64,000 nt of DNA from Bacillus fonticola (GCF_012955605.1 NZ_CP052135.1:2616711-2680710), one strand, 5' to 3'. Positions 35,722 to 46,778 are shown, counted from the first letter of the stretch. Numbers and translations: made by a program. The notes: a model not told the origin generated them from the letters alone.

Positions 35722-38238
35722 TTAAGCTAGCCGTCCGCAGCATTGTTTATACTTTTTACCGCTTCCACAAGGGCACGGATCATTACGTCCGATGTCATCA
35801 CGTTCTGCTTTTACGAAAGGTTTTTTTCTTTGTTCACTCTCGCCATCAGCTTTCGGATTCACTGCTTGACCTTTCGCCACTTCTTGACGTTCTAAGTTTC
35901 GCTGAATTTCAGCTTTCATGACGTATTTAGCGACGTCGTCTTCGATAGCTGTTACCATTTGTTCAAACATCGCGAACCCTTCACTTTGGTATTCACGTAA
36001 TGGGTTAATTTGACCGTAAGCACGCAAATGGATACCTTGTCGTAACTGGTCCATTGCATCAATGTGGTCAATCCACTTCGTATCAACAGATCGCAGTACG
36101 ATGACTTTTTCAAACTCACGCATACGATCACCGAGGAGGTCTTCCTTTTCTTGATACTTCTCATCGGTTTTCGCAACGAGTAGACCTACAATTTGTTCTA
36201 AATCTTTTCCTTGCAACTCTGCTTCAGTTACGTCGCCTTCCTGGAGTAAATTCGCATTCACATAGTCCAGGAGCGCAGTTGTATTGAGTTCCTCGTCGTC
36301 ATTTTGTGGCATGAATGCGACCACATTACGTTCGATGGAAGAGCGTAACATATCTTTCACAATGCCTTGTAAGTTTTCATTTTCCAAGACGTCCATCCGT
36401 TGTTTATAAATAATTTCGCGTTGCTGACGCAAAACGTCGTCATACTGCAAAAGCTGTTTCCGGGCATCAAAGTTATTTCCCTCTACGCGGCGCTGTGCAG
36501 ATTCAACTGCTCGCGAAACCATTTTACTCTGGATGGGCTGCTCATCATCCATTCCGAGCTTCGCCATCATGTTGCGCATATTATCTGATCCGAAGCGACG
36601 CATTAACTCATCTTCCATCGACAAATAGAATTGAGTCGCACCAGGGTCACCTTGACGGCCAGAACGTCCACGCAATTGGTTATCAATCCGCCGACTCTCA
36701 TGCCGTTCCGTTCCAACAACAGCTAAACCGCCAACTTCTTTAACACCTTCGCCAAGTTTAATATCAGTTCCGCGTCCAGCCATGTTTGTTGCAATCGTAA
36801 CAGAACCCTTTTGACCTGCTGCCGCGATAATATCGGCTTCACGACCGTGATTCTTTGCGTTCAAAATGTTATGGGGAATGCGCTTTTTCTGAAGAAGACT
36901 TGAGATCAGCTCACTCGTTTCAATCGCAACGGTTCCGACGAGTATAGGTTGTCCTTTTTCATATCGCTGTGCAATGTCATTCACAACCGCACGGAATTTG
37001 CCTTCTTTTGACGCATAAATGAGATCCGCATGGTCTTGTCTGACAATGATTTTATTCGTCGGGATCACGGTAACGTACATGTTATAAATGTTCTTAAACT
37101 CTTCTTCCTCTGTTTTAGCAGTACCTGTCATACCGGCTAGCTTCTCATACATACGGAAGTAGTTTTGGAACGTGATCGACGCCATCGTCATACTTTCATT
37201 TTGAATATCGAGTCCCTCTTTGGCCTCAATGGCTTGGTGAAGACCGTCAGAATAGCGACGTCCTTTCATTAATCGACCGGTAAACTGGTCTACAATGACC
37301 ACTTCGTTATCCTGCACCACATAATCCACATCGACTTGCATAGAAACATGAGCTTTCAAAGCCTGGTTAATGTTGTGATTTAATTGAACATGAGAAATGT
37401 CAAACAAGTTATCGATGCCAAAGCCTTTTTCTGCTTTCGAAATACCGTCTTCAGTCAATTGCACACCTTTGGATTTCACATCGTACGTATAATCCTCGTC
37501 TATCTTTAACGTCTTCACGAATGCGTTTGTTTGCAAATAGAGTTGTGCTGACTTTTTCGCGGAACCCGAAATAATGAGTGGTGTACGTGCTTCATCGATA
37601 AGAATAGAGTCTACCTCGTCAATCACAGCATAATGAAGTGGGCGCTGTACCATTTGTTCTTTATACAACACCATGTTGTCACGCAAATAGTCAAAACCTA
37701 GCTCATTGTTCGTGCTATAGGTTATATCAGCCGCGTAGGCTTCCCGTTTTTCATCTTTTGTTAAACCGTTGGTGTTCAGACCAACCGTTAATCCGAGAGC
37801 ATCGTATAGCTCACCCATCTCGGTTGCATCACGGCTTGCTAAATAGTCGTTAACGGTAACAACATGCACACCTTTACCCGTTAAAGCGTTTAAATAAACA
37901 GGCATTGTGGAAGTCAACGTTTTCCCTTCACCTGTTTTCATTTCGGCAATATTCCCCTCATGAAGTGCTACGGCCCCCATGAGCTGCACTCGATACGGGT
38001 ACAAGCCGAGCACACGTTTCGCCGCCTCACGGACAACAGCAAACGCTTCAACTAAAATGTCGTCAGTCGTCTCACCTTTTTGTAATCGCTGCTTAAAGTC
38101 TGCTGTTTTACTACGCAAATCCTCATCAGAAAGCTTCGACATATCATTAGCCAACGCTTCGATTTGGTCGGCAATTTTTTCTAACTTCTTTACTTCTCGT
38201 TTATTTCCATCAAAAGTTTTCTTTAAAATTCCAAGCAT
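35722..38238 (-). CDS. secA: Preprotein translocase ATPase SecA
   Basis: SecA drives Sec export through SecYEG. The 838-residue protein has Walker [13 protein letters not shown] near 100-111, [15 protein letters not shown] near 208-222, the second nucleotide domain ([13 protein letters not shown] near 490), and the C-terminal zinc-binding tail [17 protein letters not shown]. Length and motifs match Bacillus SecA. It precedes prfB, as in B. subtilis. Confidence 0.98.
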   Translation of the reverse strand: MLGILKKTFDGNKREVKKLEKIADQIEALANDMSKLSDEDLRSKTADFKQRLQKGETTDDILVEAFAVVREAAKRVLGLYPYRVQLMGAVALHEGNIAEMKTGEGKTLTSTMPVYLNALTGKGVHVVTVNDYLASRDATEMGELYDALGLTVGLNTNGLTKDEKREAYAADITYSTNNELGFDYLRDNMVLYKEQMVQRPLHYAVIDEVDSILIDEARTPLIISGSAKKSAQLYLQTNAFVKTLKIDEDYTYDVKSKGVQLTEDGISKAEKGFGIDNLFDISHVQLNHNINQALKAHVSMQVDVDYVVQDNEVVIVDQFTGRLMKGRRYSDGLHQAIEAKEGLDIQNESMTMASITFQNYFRMYEKLAGMTGTAKTEEEEFKNIYNMYVTVIPTNKIIVRQDHADLIYASKEGKFRAVVNDIAQRYEKGQPILVGTVAIETSELISSLLQKKRIPHNILNAKNHGREADIIAAAGQKGSVTIATNMAGRGTDIKLGEGVKEVGGLAVVGTERHESRRIDNQLRGRSGRQGDPGATQFYLSMEDELMRRFGSDNMRNMMAKLGMDDEQPIQSKMVSRAVESAQRRVEGNNFDARKQLLQYDDVLRQQREIIYKQRMDVLENENLQGIVKDMLRSSIERNVVAFMPQNDDEELNTTALLDYVNANLLQEGDVTEAELQGKDLEQIVGLLVAKTDEKYQEKEDLLGDRMREFEKVIVLRSVDTKWIDHIDAMDQLRQGIHLRAYGQINPLREYQSEGFAMFEQMVTAIEDDVAKYVMKAEIQRNLERQEVAKGQAVNPKADGESEQRKKPFVKAERDDIGRNDPCPCGSGKKYKQCCGRLA

Positions 38239-38404
38239 AAGTACGCTCCTTTAACAGTGCGTATTGCACCATTCCCTAGTTCGTCCATACTATTCATCTT
38301 ATCATTGGAACAGTTTTGTGACAACTTTTGGTGGGGAGAAAAGGACTGCAAGATGAGGGTTCGTGTGGATGAATAATTAACTTTACCTATACCATTTTCC
38401 GAAA
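38239..38404. promoter_or_regulatory. secA promoter region
   Basis: The secA promoter must lie here, but no boxes could be assigned with confidence. In B. subtilis hpf lies directly upstream of secA; here a 10-kb block is inserted between them. Confidence 0.4.
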
Positions 38405-38431
38405 GAAAAAACCCCTTAAAGAAGGGGTCTT
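38405..38431 (-). terminator. Terminator after the DUF1028 gene
   Basis: Minus strand ACCCCTTCTTTAAGGGGT stem followed by TTTTTC. Confidence 0.85.
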
Positions 38432-38435
38432 CTAC

Positions 38436-39284
38436 TTAAACGTTCTGCTGTTTCATGTACCGTAGTACCGCCAAATCAATATAGCCGGTCTGTTGCTCTC
38501 TCATTTCAAAATTCTCTGCGTGCAAATACGTTTTGAACGCATCGGTCACTTTGTTTGTACTTGTTGCACTAGTAGCTAAATAGTCCAAGCGTATCAGTTC
38601 GTTTCGTAAATCGTCTTCCACTACACCCTCAATAGAAGCAATATCCTCTTGTAATGTTTTTTGAAAGTATAGTGCATGAAGCGTAACGAGACGTTTCAGT
38701 TCTTCAATTGGCTGTTCATGGTCCTCAACGCGTAAGTCGATGTATCTGTCATTAAATCCACCATACCCGCCTTGTTCCTTCACAACAAGCAGGGACGCAG
38801 ATTGCATGCCTCGTTTGTCGCCACCAGCTTCTTGCCCTGATTCGAGTGCTGCTAAAAGGCGATCAGCGAGAGATCCCTTCGTGTTCGCAAATGTGTTCGC
38901 AAGCGCCTGAACTGTCGCCGCACTTACAAGAATATTTCCTTGAGCAGCAAAATGTTCTCCGGTGAGTCCGCCGGCCCAATCGTAGCATTCTTTACCGGTA
39001 AAGGTCGCTGTGTTCCCTTGACTGTCAACTATGCCAACCTGCCTTGACTCTCGTTGTTCATCCGGTTCTGTTAGTGCCTGCATCACGTCTTGCGCACTTT
39101 TACCTTCTTCAAGATAAGCTAAACCGTCGGGCCCATAAGAGGTGTTAGCGTACGATTGAGTGGCAATTGCCCCAACGCCCGCTTTCGCCCACGGAACGAC
39201 CGATCCGACTCCCAAAAACTTTGACTGAACCGCAACACCCCATGCTTTTTCTTTCGGACAAAATCCTACTATTGAATAGGTCAC
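38436..39284 (-). CDS. DUF1028 family protein (Ntn-hydrolase-like)
   Basis: A 282-residue DUF1028 protein. It opens TYSIVGFCPKEKAWGVAVQS, has GVGAIATQSYANTSYGPDGL and FAAQGNILVS, and a C-terminal extension (about 215-282) rich in Asp, Leu and Thr. DUF1028 proteins resemble N-terminal nucleophile hydrolases and often sit beside peptide transporters and peptidases; no activity is established. The start is GTG at 39284 with GGAGGG upstream; the much longer frame upstream overlaps the chromate-transporter gene and is not used. It is the last gene of the dpp-like run. Confidence 0.85.
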   Translation of the reverse strand: MTYSIVGFCPKEKAWGVAVQSKFLGVGSVVPWAKAGVGAIATQSYANTSYGPDGLAYLEEGKSAQDVMQALTEPDEQRESRQVGIVDSQGNTATFTGKECYDWAGGLTGEHFAAQGNILVSAATVQALANTFANTKGSLADRLLAALESGQEAGGDKRGMQSASLLVVKEQGGYGGFNDRYIDLRVEDHEQPIEELKRLVTLHALYFQKTLQEDIASIEGVVEDDLRNELIRLDYLATSATSTNKVTDAFKTYLHAENFEMREQQTGYIDLAVLRYMKQQNV

Positions 39285-39358
39285 GCTAATCCCTCCATAA
39301 CACACGCTGTTAGTAGACACTTGGAACCTATATTTTTGCACTACCTTTCCAAAATCGC

Positions 39359-39895
39359 CTACACCCCACCTAAAAATACGGCACCGTAAATGAGAGAAAG
39401 TCCAATTACGTATGCGGGATGCCATTTTAGTCTTTGTAACAACAAGTAAGCAACGAGTACGATGCCTACAGTTTGCCAAATACCTGCTCCTTCATATGAC
39501 GACAGAAAAAAGTCAAGCGTCATGACGCCGAGGAGTACAGCAATAACTGGTCGTACGTATTTAGTCATATTTTTCACTTTAGGAGAGTCTTTATATTTCA
39601 CAATCAAACTCAACAAAGCGAGCATGAGAATAAGAGAGGGGGCTACAGTCGCAAACAGCGCTACAGCAGCTCCAAGAACGCCCCCCTCCGTGTACCCAAT
39701 GTATCCAGCCATTTTTGTTGCAATGGGTCCTGGAAGTGCGTTACCTAGTGCCAAAACCTCTCCAAACTCACTTGTCGTCAGCCAACCATACCGGTCAACC
39801 ACTTCCTTTTCTACAAGAGGAATGGAAGCAGGACCTCCACCATACCCAAGAATGCCAGGAAGGAAAAACGCCCAAAACAACTGAAGATACGTCAT
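39359..39895 (-). CDS. Chromate transporter half-protein, second gene of the pair
   Basis: A 178-residue CHR-family membrane protein with about five hydrophobic helices and the motif LGYGGGPASIPLVEKEVV then GNALPGPIATKMAGYIGY. Two short CHR genes in tandem form a heterodimer equal to the two halves of long ChrA. The pair resembles YwrA/YwrB of B. subtilis. The ATG overlaps its partner's stop by 4 bases. Chromate is the assay substrate; the natural anion is uncertain. Confidence 0.9.
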   Translation of the reverse strand: MTYLQLFWAFFLPGILGYGGGPASIPLVEKEVVDRYGWLTTSEFGEVLALGNALPGPIATKMAGYIGYTEGGVLGAAVALFATVAPSLILMLALLSLIVKYKDSPKVKNMTKYVRPVIAVLLGVMTLDFFLSSYEGAGIWQTVGIVLVAYLLLQRLKWHPAYVIGLSLIYGAVFLGGV

Positions 39896-40467
39896 CCTGC
39901 TCTCTCCTTCCGAACTTCGCCAGTTCCTTTTTCTGCTGCCGGAGTAAACAATAACGCGCTCAAAAGAACGGCAAAAATGAGAATAGCCGGGTGAAGTCCG
40001 ATCAACTGTAACAATATGGTAGAACCAGCAAGGAAGGCAACTGTCATTTTGACGCCGATTCCTGATGTCGATTTTTTCACAAAGTCCCACGTGAGCACTG
40101 CCAACATCACAGCAACAACTGGAACAACTGCAGCTGTCATTCCTTGTACCCACCGCTCGTCTTTAAACGTGTTTAATACTTGGAGGAGGGCGATCATGGC
40201 AATTACTGTTGGAAATGCAGTGGCTATGAGAGCTGCTAAACATCCAAAAACTCCTGAAACACGAAAGCCTATATAACCTGCTAATTTGGTAGCAATAGGG
40301 CCAGGCAGTGCATTACCTAGTGCCAGTACATCGCTGAATTCTTCGTCCGATAACCATTCATATCTTTCGACCACTTCTTTATGCACAAGAGGAATGGAAG
40401 ACGGGCCGCCTCCAAAGCCAAAGATGCCTACACGAAAAAATGCGAGAAAGAGGTGCCATACCGTCAT
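39892..40467 (-). CDS. Chromate transporter half-protein, first gene of the pair
   Basis: A 191-residue CHR-family protein with FGFGGGPSSIPLVHKEVV then GNALPGPIATKLAGYIGF. It is clearly a paralogue of the next gene. It follows the gamma-glutamyltranspeptidase gene by 34 bases on the same strand. B. subtilis places ywrA-ywrB beside ywrD (GGT family) and ywrC (Lrp family) as well, so this is a conserved neighbourhood. Confidence 0.9.
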   Translation of the reverse strand: MTVWHLFLAFFRVGIFGFGGGPSSIPLVHKEVVERYEWLSDEEFSDVLALGNALPGPIATKLAGYIGFRVSGVFGCLAALIATAFPTVIAMIALLQVLNTFKDERWVQGMTAAVVPVVAVMLAVLTWDFVKKSTSGIGVKMTVAFLAGSTILLQLIGLHPAILIFAVLLSALLFTPAAEKGTGEVRKERAG

Positions 40468-40501
40468 TCCACATACCTCCTTTCATTCATGCTGTATTAT
40501 T

Positions 40502-42118
40502 TTACCAAGATGCGACAGACCCATCTGTTCGTGATTCGGTTCCTCCCATGAGGACACCTGTAGATGGGTCGCGCCAAATAATTTGTCCACGACCGAATCC
40601 GCCTCCATCTAACGCTACTTGGATGTTGTGGCCTTTTCGCGCTAATGCTTGAGCGAGGTGCGAAGGGAAACTAGATTCTACGAGTACGGTTTTGTCTTTC
40701 ATCCATTGCCAACGTGGGGCGTCCAAATTGGCTTGCGGATTGAGCCCATAATCTACTGTGTTCATTACTACTTGCATATGTCCTTGTGGCTGCATATAGC
40801 CGCCCATGACCCCGAATGGACCGATAGCTTCGTCACCTTTTGTCATAAATCCAGGAATGATCGTATGGTACGTTTTTTTGCCTGGCTTCAATGCATTGGG
40901 ATGCGTCGGATCGAGTGAAAAGTCATGTCCACGGTTTTGTAATGAAATCCCCGTTCCAGGCACGACAATACCTGATCCAAATCCCATGTAGTTACTTTGA
41001 ATAAATGACACCATGTTGCCTTCTCCGTCTGCTGTTGCTAAATAAACAGTGCCTCCAGCCGGCGGTGTGTACGGCTCAGGCGTAATCGCTTCAGAGCCAA
41101 TTTTGTTCCGTCGTTCCTGTGCATACTCTTCACTAAGTAGCGTTTCCATCGTGAGTGGCATATCAGCAGGCTCAGTTACAAACGCCTTGCCATCTGTAAA
41201 GGCCAATTTCATCGCTTCGATTTGCTGATGAACACTTTCGAGATCGTCGCGCCCTTTCGTAAATTCGTAGCCTTTCGCAATATTTAACGCCATGAGTGCC
41301 ACAATCCCTTGCCCATTCGGCGGAATTTCCCACACATCGTAGCCACGGTAATTGACTTTAATTGGGTCAACCCACTCTGGATGATACGCTGCAAGGTCTT
41401 CCTTGCGTAAATAGCCACCGTGTTTACGGCTATAAGCATCCATTGCCTCTGCTAGCTCACCGCGATAAAAACTCTCTCCATTCGTCTCAGCAATTTTACG
41501 TAATGTCGATGCATGACCTTCTGAACGCCACACCTCTCCAATTTCTGGCGCTTTTCCAGCTGGCGCAAACGTGTCGAACCAAGGTTGGTACACTTCTTCA
41601 TCGCCAAAAAGCTGTTGGAATTTCTTTGTAGCGAGCTTCCAATACTTACCGAGAACCGGACTAAGTGGATACCCCTCTTCCGCGTATGCAATCGCAGGTG
41701 CAAGAGATTCGGAGAGTGGGAGTTTCCCAAACTTCTTGGCAAGCTCAGCCCAAGCGGCGGGTGCACCAGGTACAGTGACGGGCGTCCATCCGAACGTCGG
41801 CATGGTTTCGTTGCCTTGCTCTTTTACAGCATCGATGGAGATAGATTGCGGAGCAGGTCCACTGGCATTTAACCCATGAAGCTTCCCTTTTACCCAAACG
41901 AGTGCAAACGCATCGCTACCAATTCCGTTAGACGTCGGTTCTAGAACGGTTAACGCTGCAGCCGTTGCAATGGCGGCATCAATCGCGTTCCCACCTTTTT
42001 TCATCACCTCAATGCCTGCCTGTGCTGCTAATGGTTGGCTCGTTGCTACCATCCCATTTTTCGCAAACGTAGTCGTACGCTGAGACGGATATGGGTAAGA
42101 CAAATGGTCAAATTGCAT
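40502..42118 (-). CDS. ywrD: Gamma-glutamyltranspeptidase family protein (YwrD type)
   Basis: A 538-residue GGT proenzyme. It has KNGMVATSQPLAAQAG at the start, GNAIDAAIATAAAL, and the autoprocessing Thr in PAGGTVYLATADGEGN (about residue 354), which becomes the N-terminal nucleophile of the small subunit. There is no signal peptide, so it is cytosolic, as predicted for YwrD-type enzymes. It cleaves gamma-glutamyl bonds, for example in glutathione. Its place after a peptide importer suggests use of imported gamma-glutamyl peptides. Confidence 0.92.
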   Translation of the reverse strand: MQFDHLSYPYPSQRTTTFAKNGMVATSQPLAAQAGIEVMKKGGNAIDAAIATAAALTVLEPTSNGIGSDAFALVWVKGKLHGLNASGPAPQSISIDAVKEQGNETMPTFGWTPVTVPGAPAAWAELAKKFGKLPLSESLAPAIAYAEEGYPLSPVLGKYWKLATKKFQQLFGDEEVYQPWFDTFAPAGKAPEIGEVWRSEGHASTLRKIAETNGESFYRGELAEAMDAYSRKHGGYLRKEDLAAYHPEWVDPIKVNYRGYDVWEIPPNGQGIVALMALNIAKGYEFTKGRDDLESVHQQIEAMKLAFTDGKAFVTEPADMPLTMETLLSEEYAQERRNKIGSEAITPEPYTPPAGGTVYLATADGEGNMVSFIQSNYMGFGSGIVVPGTGISLQNRGHDFSLDPTHPNALKPGKKTYHTIIPGFMTKGDEAIGPFGVMGGYMQPQGHMQVVMNTVDYGLNPQANLDAPRWQWMKDKTVLVESSFPSHLAQALARKGHNIQVALDGGGFGRGQIIWRDPSTGVLMGGTESRTDGSVASW

Positions 42119-42160
42119 CTAATCACTCCTCTAGTAGTGTACTAACTAATATATTATCAG

Positions 42161-42194
42161 AAAAAAAAGCTGACTCAACCGTCGAATCAGCTGG
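42161..42194 (-). terminator. Terminator-like hairpin between dppF-like and ywrD genes
   Basis: Minus strand AGCTGATTC/GAGTCAGCT followed by eight T. It may partly separate the transporter from ywrD. Confidence 0.8.
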
Positions 42195-42239
42195 GTTTTG
42201 GCCCAAAATTGGAAAGGAATTCACTAATTACTGTTCCTA

Positions 42240-43241
42240 TTATAGGGTAAGCGATTCCTCTACCTCATGACAAGCCACAAAATGTCCTGGACGTGCTTCG
42301 CGGAATACTGGCTTCTCCTGTCGACATTGTTCTGTTGCGATAGGACAGCGTGTGTGAAATGGACAGCCAGTGGGTGGATCTGCAGGGTTTGGAATGTCCC
42401 CTTCAAGACGAATACGCTCGCGCTTTTGCCCAGGTCGCGGTCTTGGAATGGCAGATAGAAGTGCTTTTGTATACGGGTGTAACGGTTCTTTGTAGAGATC
42501 CTGTGACGTAGCAAGCTCTGCTGTGTGTCCTAGATACATGACGAGGACACGGTCACAAAAATGCTTAACCACACCAAGATCATGGGCAATGAACAAATAG
42601 GTCAGATCATGCTTTTTTTGAATATCCTTTAGCAACTTCATTACTTGCGCTTGCACAGAGACGTCTAACGCTGATACGGCTTCATCACAAACAATAAAGG
42701 AAGGGTTTAACGCAATTGCTCGTGCAATACCGATTCTTTGGCGTTGCCCTCCACTAAATTCGTGAGGGTACCGTACTGCATGCTCCCTTTTTAACCCTAC
42801 TTCTTCTAATAGGGAAAAAACACGTTCCTGTCGCTCTTGTTTCGTTAGTTTCGTATGAATAATAAACACTTCTTCTAATGCATCTCCAACACGTTGTCGC
42901 GGGTTTAACGAAGCGTATGGGTCTTGAAAAATCATTTGCATTTCTTTTTTGAACGCTTTCCGCTGTCGATCTGACAAACTTTGAATCTCTTTTCCTTCAT
43001 AAAATACTTTTCCTTCTGTAATGCCCTCTAAGCCGAGAATCGTTCTGCCTAACGTCGATTTTCCACAGCCAGATTCGCCAACAATTCCAATCGATTCACC
43101 TTTTTGCACTTCAAGGCTAACGTGTTCGACGGCTTTGACATACCCTTGCGTCCTTTTTAAGATACCACCTTTGATGGGATAGTACTTTTTGACCCCATCA
43201 AGCGTTAGTAGAGGTTGGGGCGACTTCGTTTTGACTGCCAT
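42240..43241 (-). CDS. Peptide ABC transporter ATPase, DppF/OppF type
   Basis: The second ATPase of a peptide importer, 333 residues: Walker [12 protein letters not shown] (about 55-65), LSDRQRKAF, signature FSGGQRQR, Walker B FIVCDEAVSALD, and the C-terminal oligopeptide-transport motif with CPFHTRCP (an iron-sulfur type cysteine group: C about 293, 299). The ATG, behind AGGAGGTGA, lies 44 bases inside the upstream ATPase gene. Confidence 0.92.
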   Translation of the reverse strand: MAVKTKSPQPLLTLDGVKKYYPIKGGILKRTQGYVKAVEHVSLEVQKGESIGIVGESGCGKSTLGRTILGLEGITEGKVFYEGKEIQSLSDRQRKAFKKEMQMIFQDPYASLNPRQRVGDALEEVFIIHTKLTKQERQERVFSLLEEVGLKREHAVRYPHEFSGGQRQRIGIARAIALNPSFIVCDEAVSALDVSVQAQVMKLLKDIQKKHDLTYLFIAHDLGVVKHFCDRVLVMYLGHTAELATSQDLYKEPLHPYTKALLSAIPRPRPGQKRERIRLEGDIPNPADPPTGCPFHTRCPIATEQCRQEKPVFREARPGHFVACHEVEESLTL

Positions 43242-44217
43242 CTTCGTTCACCTCCTGCAACCAGCATCGTACAATGTGTTGGTTTGATTGGGGTCGTATC
43301 GTCTCTTTCGGTGAGTGCTTCCGGCAATGGTCTGTCGCAAACACACACCGTTGATGAAAACGACACCCTTCAATCTTTTCTTGAATAGAAGGAAGAGAAC
43401 CTGGAATCGGCTCCACTTCAAATGTCTCGTCATCAATATCGGGAACAGAAGCAAGTAGCCCTTTCGTATACGGATGCTGTGGGGAAGCAAATACTTCCTC
43501 GACTGTACCTTCCTCCACTTTCTCCCCTGCATACATCACCATCACTCGATCCGCCACTTCAGCGACAACACCCATGTCGTGCGTTACCATGACGACACCC
43601 ATGCCAAGGTCGTCTTTCAAATCCTGAATAAGATCCAAAATTTGCGCTTGGATGGTCACGTCTAGAGCAGTTGTTGGTTCATCTGCCATCAGAAGGGACG
43701 GATTACAGCAAAGAGCCATGGCGATCATGACCCGTTGCCTCATTCCACCACTTAGTTCGTGTGGATATTGATTCATCCGCTTTTCCGGATACGGGATGCC
43801 GACCTTTTTCAGCATTTCAATTCCTTTTTTGTGCGCTTCCCGTTTGCTTAACCGCTCATGAATCATAAGAGGTTCACGAATTTGGAAACCAATCGTTAGT
43901 ACAGGATTTAAAGCTGTCATCGGCTCTTGAAAAATCATGGACATGTCTTTTCCACGTAATTTCCTACGCTTTTCCTCAGACAAATGAGTAATGTCTTCTC
44001 CTTGGAACTTGATCGTTCCTTCTCTTACCTGTCCGTTATCCGGTAGCAATCCCATAACAGAAAGAGAAGTGATACTTTTTCCACATCCTGATTCCCCGAC
44101 GATGCACAACGTTTCTCCTTTATTAACTGAGAAGGAAACTCCTCGGACGGCGGCATATTCGCCGGTCCCCGTCCGAAAAGTTGTAACGAGTTGGTCTACT
44201 TGTAATAACTCTTCCAT
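43198..44217 (-). CDS. Peptide ABC transporter ATPase, DppD/OppD type
   Basis: A 339-residue ATPase with Walker [20 protein letters not shown] (about 37-55), signature [15 protein letters not shown], Walker [13 protein letters not shown], and a C-terminal cysteine motif [14 protein letters not shown]. It follows the binding-protein gene by 7 bases and overlaps the next ATPase gene. Confidence 0.92.
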   Translation of the reverse strand: MEELLQVDQLVTTFRTGTGEYAAVRGVSFSVNKGETLCIVGESGCGKSITSLSVMGLLPDNGQVREGTIKFQGEDITHLSEEKRRKLRGKDMSMIFQEPMTALNPVLTIGFQIREPLMIHERLSKREAHKKGIEMLKKVGIPYPEKRMNQYPHELSGGMRQRVMIAMALCCNPSLLMADEPTTALDVTIQAQILDLIQDLKDDLGMGVVMVTHDMGVVAEVADRVMVMYAGEKVEEGTVEEVFASPQHPYTKGLLASVPDIDDETFEVEPIPGSLPSIQEKIEGCRFHQRCVFATDHCRKHSPKETIRPQSNQHIVRCWLQEVNEDGSQNEVAPTSTNA

Positions 44218-44224
44218 GGTATCC

Positions 44225-45763
44225 CTACTCTCTTGTAACGTTGTAAAGTGACCATTGACCTGTTGGCTCTAATTCAAGCCCTTTTACAGATTTATCAACA
44301 GCAGCAGCGATGACACCGTGATGCATAAGAATTGCTGGAGCATCATTTGTGATCAGTTTGTTCGCTTCCGTTAAAATTTCAATACGTTTATCCTGATCTA
44401 CTGTTTCACGGGATTGTCTAATGAGTTCATCAAATTCTGGGTTGTTGTAAGCTGTTCGATTGGATGAACCAATATTGTCTGAGTGGAAGTTCGGATAGAA
44501 AAGTTCACTACCATCTCCCGTCACGTTAGACCAGCTTAGCGTCGTAATATCGTACTCACCTAAACGGGCTGTTTCTAAATATGTGCCCCATTCCATTTGC
44601 GTGATTTTCGTTGGAATTCCGGCTTCACTCAAGTTGGCCTGCACAATCTCAGCAATTTTCATTTGTGTTTCACGGTTCGGCGTCAAAATTTCCAGCTCTT
44701 GATCTCCGAATCCATTTTCTTCAACAATTTGCTTTGCCATTTCTGGATCGTATTCATACCCTGCTTCTTCTGCGGATTCATCATATCCGAAAAGTTGCGG
44801 ACCGAGAATAGCGTTCCCACCATAGCCAAGTCCATTTAGCTGATTGACATATGCCTCACGATCAATGGCATACGCAACGGCTTTACGGAACTCTAGATTG
44901 TTCATTGGCTCACGCGTCATGTTAAATCCTAGGTAGTACATCGGTGTACCGTCTTTTGTCAAGATGTCTACTGAATCCATTCCTTCAAGTCTTGTCAGTT
45001 GCTCTGGCGGAACGGCGTCAATAAATTGCACTTCTCCAGAACTCATCATCGAGATTGCAGTGGAGTACTCTGGAACAACTTTGAATGTAACCTTCTCCAA
45101 TTTTGGAGCTCCACGCCAATAATTTTCATTTGCTTCTAATACAATCTCATTTCCTTGCTCCCAAGAAACAAATTTGAATGGTCCTGTTCCTACAGGATTT
45201 TGCATGAGATCTTGGTTTTGATCAGCTTCAGGACTAACAATGGCTGCATTTGAGTGACCTAGTGCTGCGAGAAGCCCACCAAATGGATATTTTGTTTTGA
45301 TTGTCACAACGTATTCGTCGTCGACAATGATTTCTTCAATAGGCTCCAACAATGAGGCACGAGGCGCTGCAGTGGCTGGGTCTCTAAATTTGTCAAAAGT
45401 ATATTTTACTGCTTCTGCGTTAAATGGCGTTCCATCTTGGAATTCGATACCTTCTTTTAGTGTAAACGTCCACGTCAAATCGTCTGGCTGCTCATACGAT
45501 TCAACTAGATTTGGTTCCATTTCCATCGTATCAGGATTCCGATTAAATAACGTTTCATAGATTTGTTCATTGACGCTAGAAGACACGGAGTCATTCGTTA
45601 AAATTGGCGATAATCCAACGGCATCTGTTGTAGCAGCATAAGTCAATTCATTTGCTACTTCACCAGCTCCTCCTTCTTCAGACGAAGAAGACCCTCCTCC
45701 AGAACATGCACTTGCAACGAGTAGTACTAGTGCCAAAACAGCCATTAACCATACTTTTTTCAT
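44225..45763 (-). CDS. Peptide ABC transporter substrate-binding lipoprotein (SBP_bac_5)
   Basis: A 512-residue lipoprotein with lipobox LVASACSGG (Cys about 20), then an S/E/G-rich linker and the family-5 fold (WTFTLKEGIEFQDGTPFNAEAV-type segment near 90-112; NPVGTGPFKFVSW near 190). It resembles DppA/glutathione-binding GsiB proteins. The ligand is unknown; a gamma-glutamyl peptide is plausible because a GGT gene follows. The order in this operon is B-C-A-D-F, with the binding protein third. Confidence 0.9.
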   Translation of the reverse strand: MKKVWLMAVLALVLLVASACSGGGSSSSEEGGAGEVANELTYAATTDAVGLSPILTNDSVSSSVNEQIYETLFNRNPDTMEMEPNLVESYEQPDDLTWTFTLKEGIEFQDGTPFNAEAVKYTFDKFRDPATAAPRASLLEPIEEIIVDDEYVVTIKTKYPFGGLLAALGHSNAAIVSPEADQNQDLMQNPVGTGPFKFVSWEQGNEIVLEANENYWRGAPKLEKVTFKVVPEYSTAISMMSSGEVQFIDAVPPEQLTRLEGMDSVDILTKDGTPMYYLGFNMTREPMNNLEFRKAVAYAIDREAYVNQLNGLGYGGNAILGPQLFGYDESAEEAGYEYDPEMAKQIVEENGFGDQELEILTPNRETQMKIAEIVQANLSEAGIPTKITQMEWGTYLETARLGEYDITTLSWSNVTGDGSELFYPNFHSDNIGSSNRTAYNNPEFDELIRQSRETVDQDKRIEILTEANKLITNDAPAILMHHGVIAAAVDKSVKGLELEPTGQWSLYNVTRE

Positions 45764-45868
45764 ATTACTTCCCCCTCATTTTTACTTACATATACATTGG
45801 ACTGTGATAAATACTGCTGTTGTAAGCTGTCTCCACACATTGGTTTGCGTGTTGAACTTAAGTTTTTT

Positions 45869-46756
45869 TTATCCATTTACATTCATGTTTGGATCTAATG
45901 CGTCGCGCAAAGCATCTCCTACCACATTAAAGGCAAACACGACGAGCATGATGGCGATCCCAGGAACAATCGTCATATGCGGTGAAGTCCACATATAATC
46001 TTGTCCTAGAGCAATCATAGCTCCCCATTCAGGCTGCGATGGTTCCGCCCCTAAGCCAAGGAAGCTTAACGAGGCTGTGGAGAGAATCGCAGTGGCCATA
46101 CGCATCGTAGCAAACACGATAATAGGTGCCAAACAGTTAGGTAAAATATGCTTCAATATAATTCTTGTATTACTGGCCCCAACTGTACGCATCGCTTGAA
46201 CATATTCTTGCTTTTTCACAGACAAAACACTTCCGCGAACGATTCGTGCACATGTGGGTATCGACCAAATACTTATGGCAATGGCTACGTTTATAAGACT
46301 TGAACCAAGAACTGCAATGATCAGCATCGCAAGTAGAATACCTGGAAAGGCAAACAAAATATCTACTATTCTCATTAAAATGTTATCTAGCTTTTTGTAA
46401 TATCCAGCTAACAACCCGAGAGCCGTTCCACCGATGACTCCTAGCGAAACTGCCGTAATCCCAACTAATAGCGAAATGCGGGCTCCGTACATAATCCGTG
46501 ACCAAATGTCTCGACCGTAATTGTCTGTACCAAGCCAATGACCTTCTGAGAAAGGAGGCAATTCCGCATTAGCTAGTGTTTGACTATACGGATCGTAGCT
46601 TGTGAGGACAGGCGCGAACACGGCCATTATGATTTGGAGAACAATAACAAGTAAACCGAATACAGCCAGTTTGCTCGTCATCATTCTTTTCCACGTGGTC
46701 AACCATACTCGTTCCTTCTTCTGCTTTTGCGGTGAGACTTCTGCAATAGATGACAT
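45869..46756 (-). CDS. Peptide ABC transporter permease, DppC type
   Basis: A 295-residue permease with a cytoplasmic N-terminus, the DppC motif HWLGTDNYGRDIWSRIMYGARISL (split: HWLGTDNYGRD, IWSRIMYGARISL) and an EAA loop (YVQAMRTVGASNTRIILKH). Six helices are expected. It follows the DppB gene by 22 bases. Confidence 0.92.
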   Translation of the reverse strand: MSSIAEVSPQKQKKERVWLTTWKRMMTSKLAVFGLLVIVLQIIMAVFAPVLTSYDPYSQTLANAELPPFSEGHWLGTDNYGRDIWSRIMYGARISLLVGITAVSLGVIGGTALGLLAGYYKKLDNILMRIVDILFAFPGILLAMLIIAVLGSSLINVAIAISIWSIPTCARIVRGSVLSVKKQEYVQAMRTVGASNTRIILKHILPNCLAPIIVFATMRMATAILSTASLSFLGLGAEPSQPEWGAMIALGQDYMWTSPHMTIVPGIAIMLVVFAFNVVGDALRDALDPNMNVNG

Positions 46757-46778
46757 AGAAATCCTCCTCTCTATGTGT

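Noticed and set aside
39285..39479. Upstream extension of the DUF1028 gene
   Set aside because: The extension is antisense-like shadow of CHR coding DNA; the GTG at 39284 has a good GGAGGG site.
39896..40153. N-terminal extension of the second chromate-transporter gene
   Set aside because: It overlaps the first CHR gene in another frame and contains no membrane pattern; the ATG at 39895 has GGAAGGAG upstream and matches the family start.
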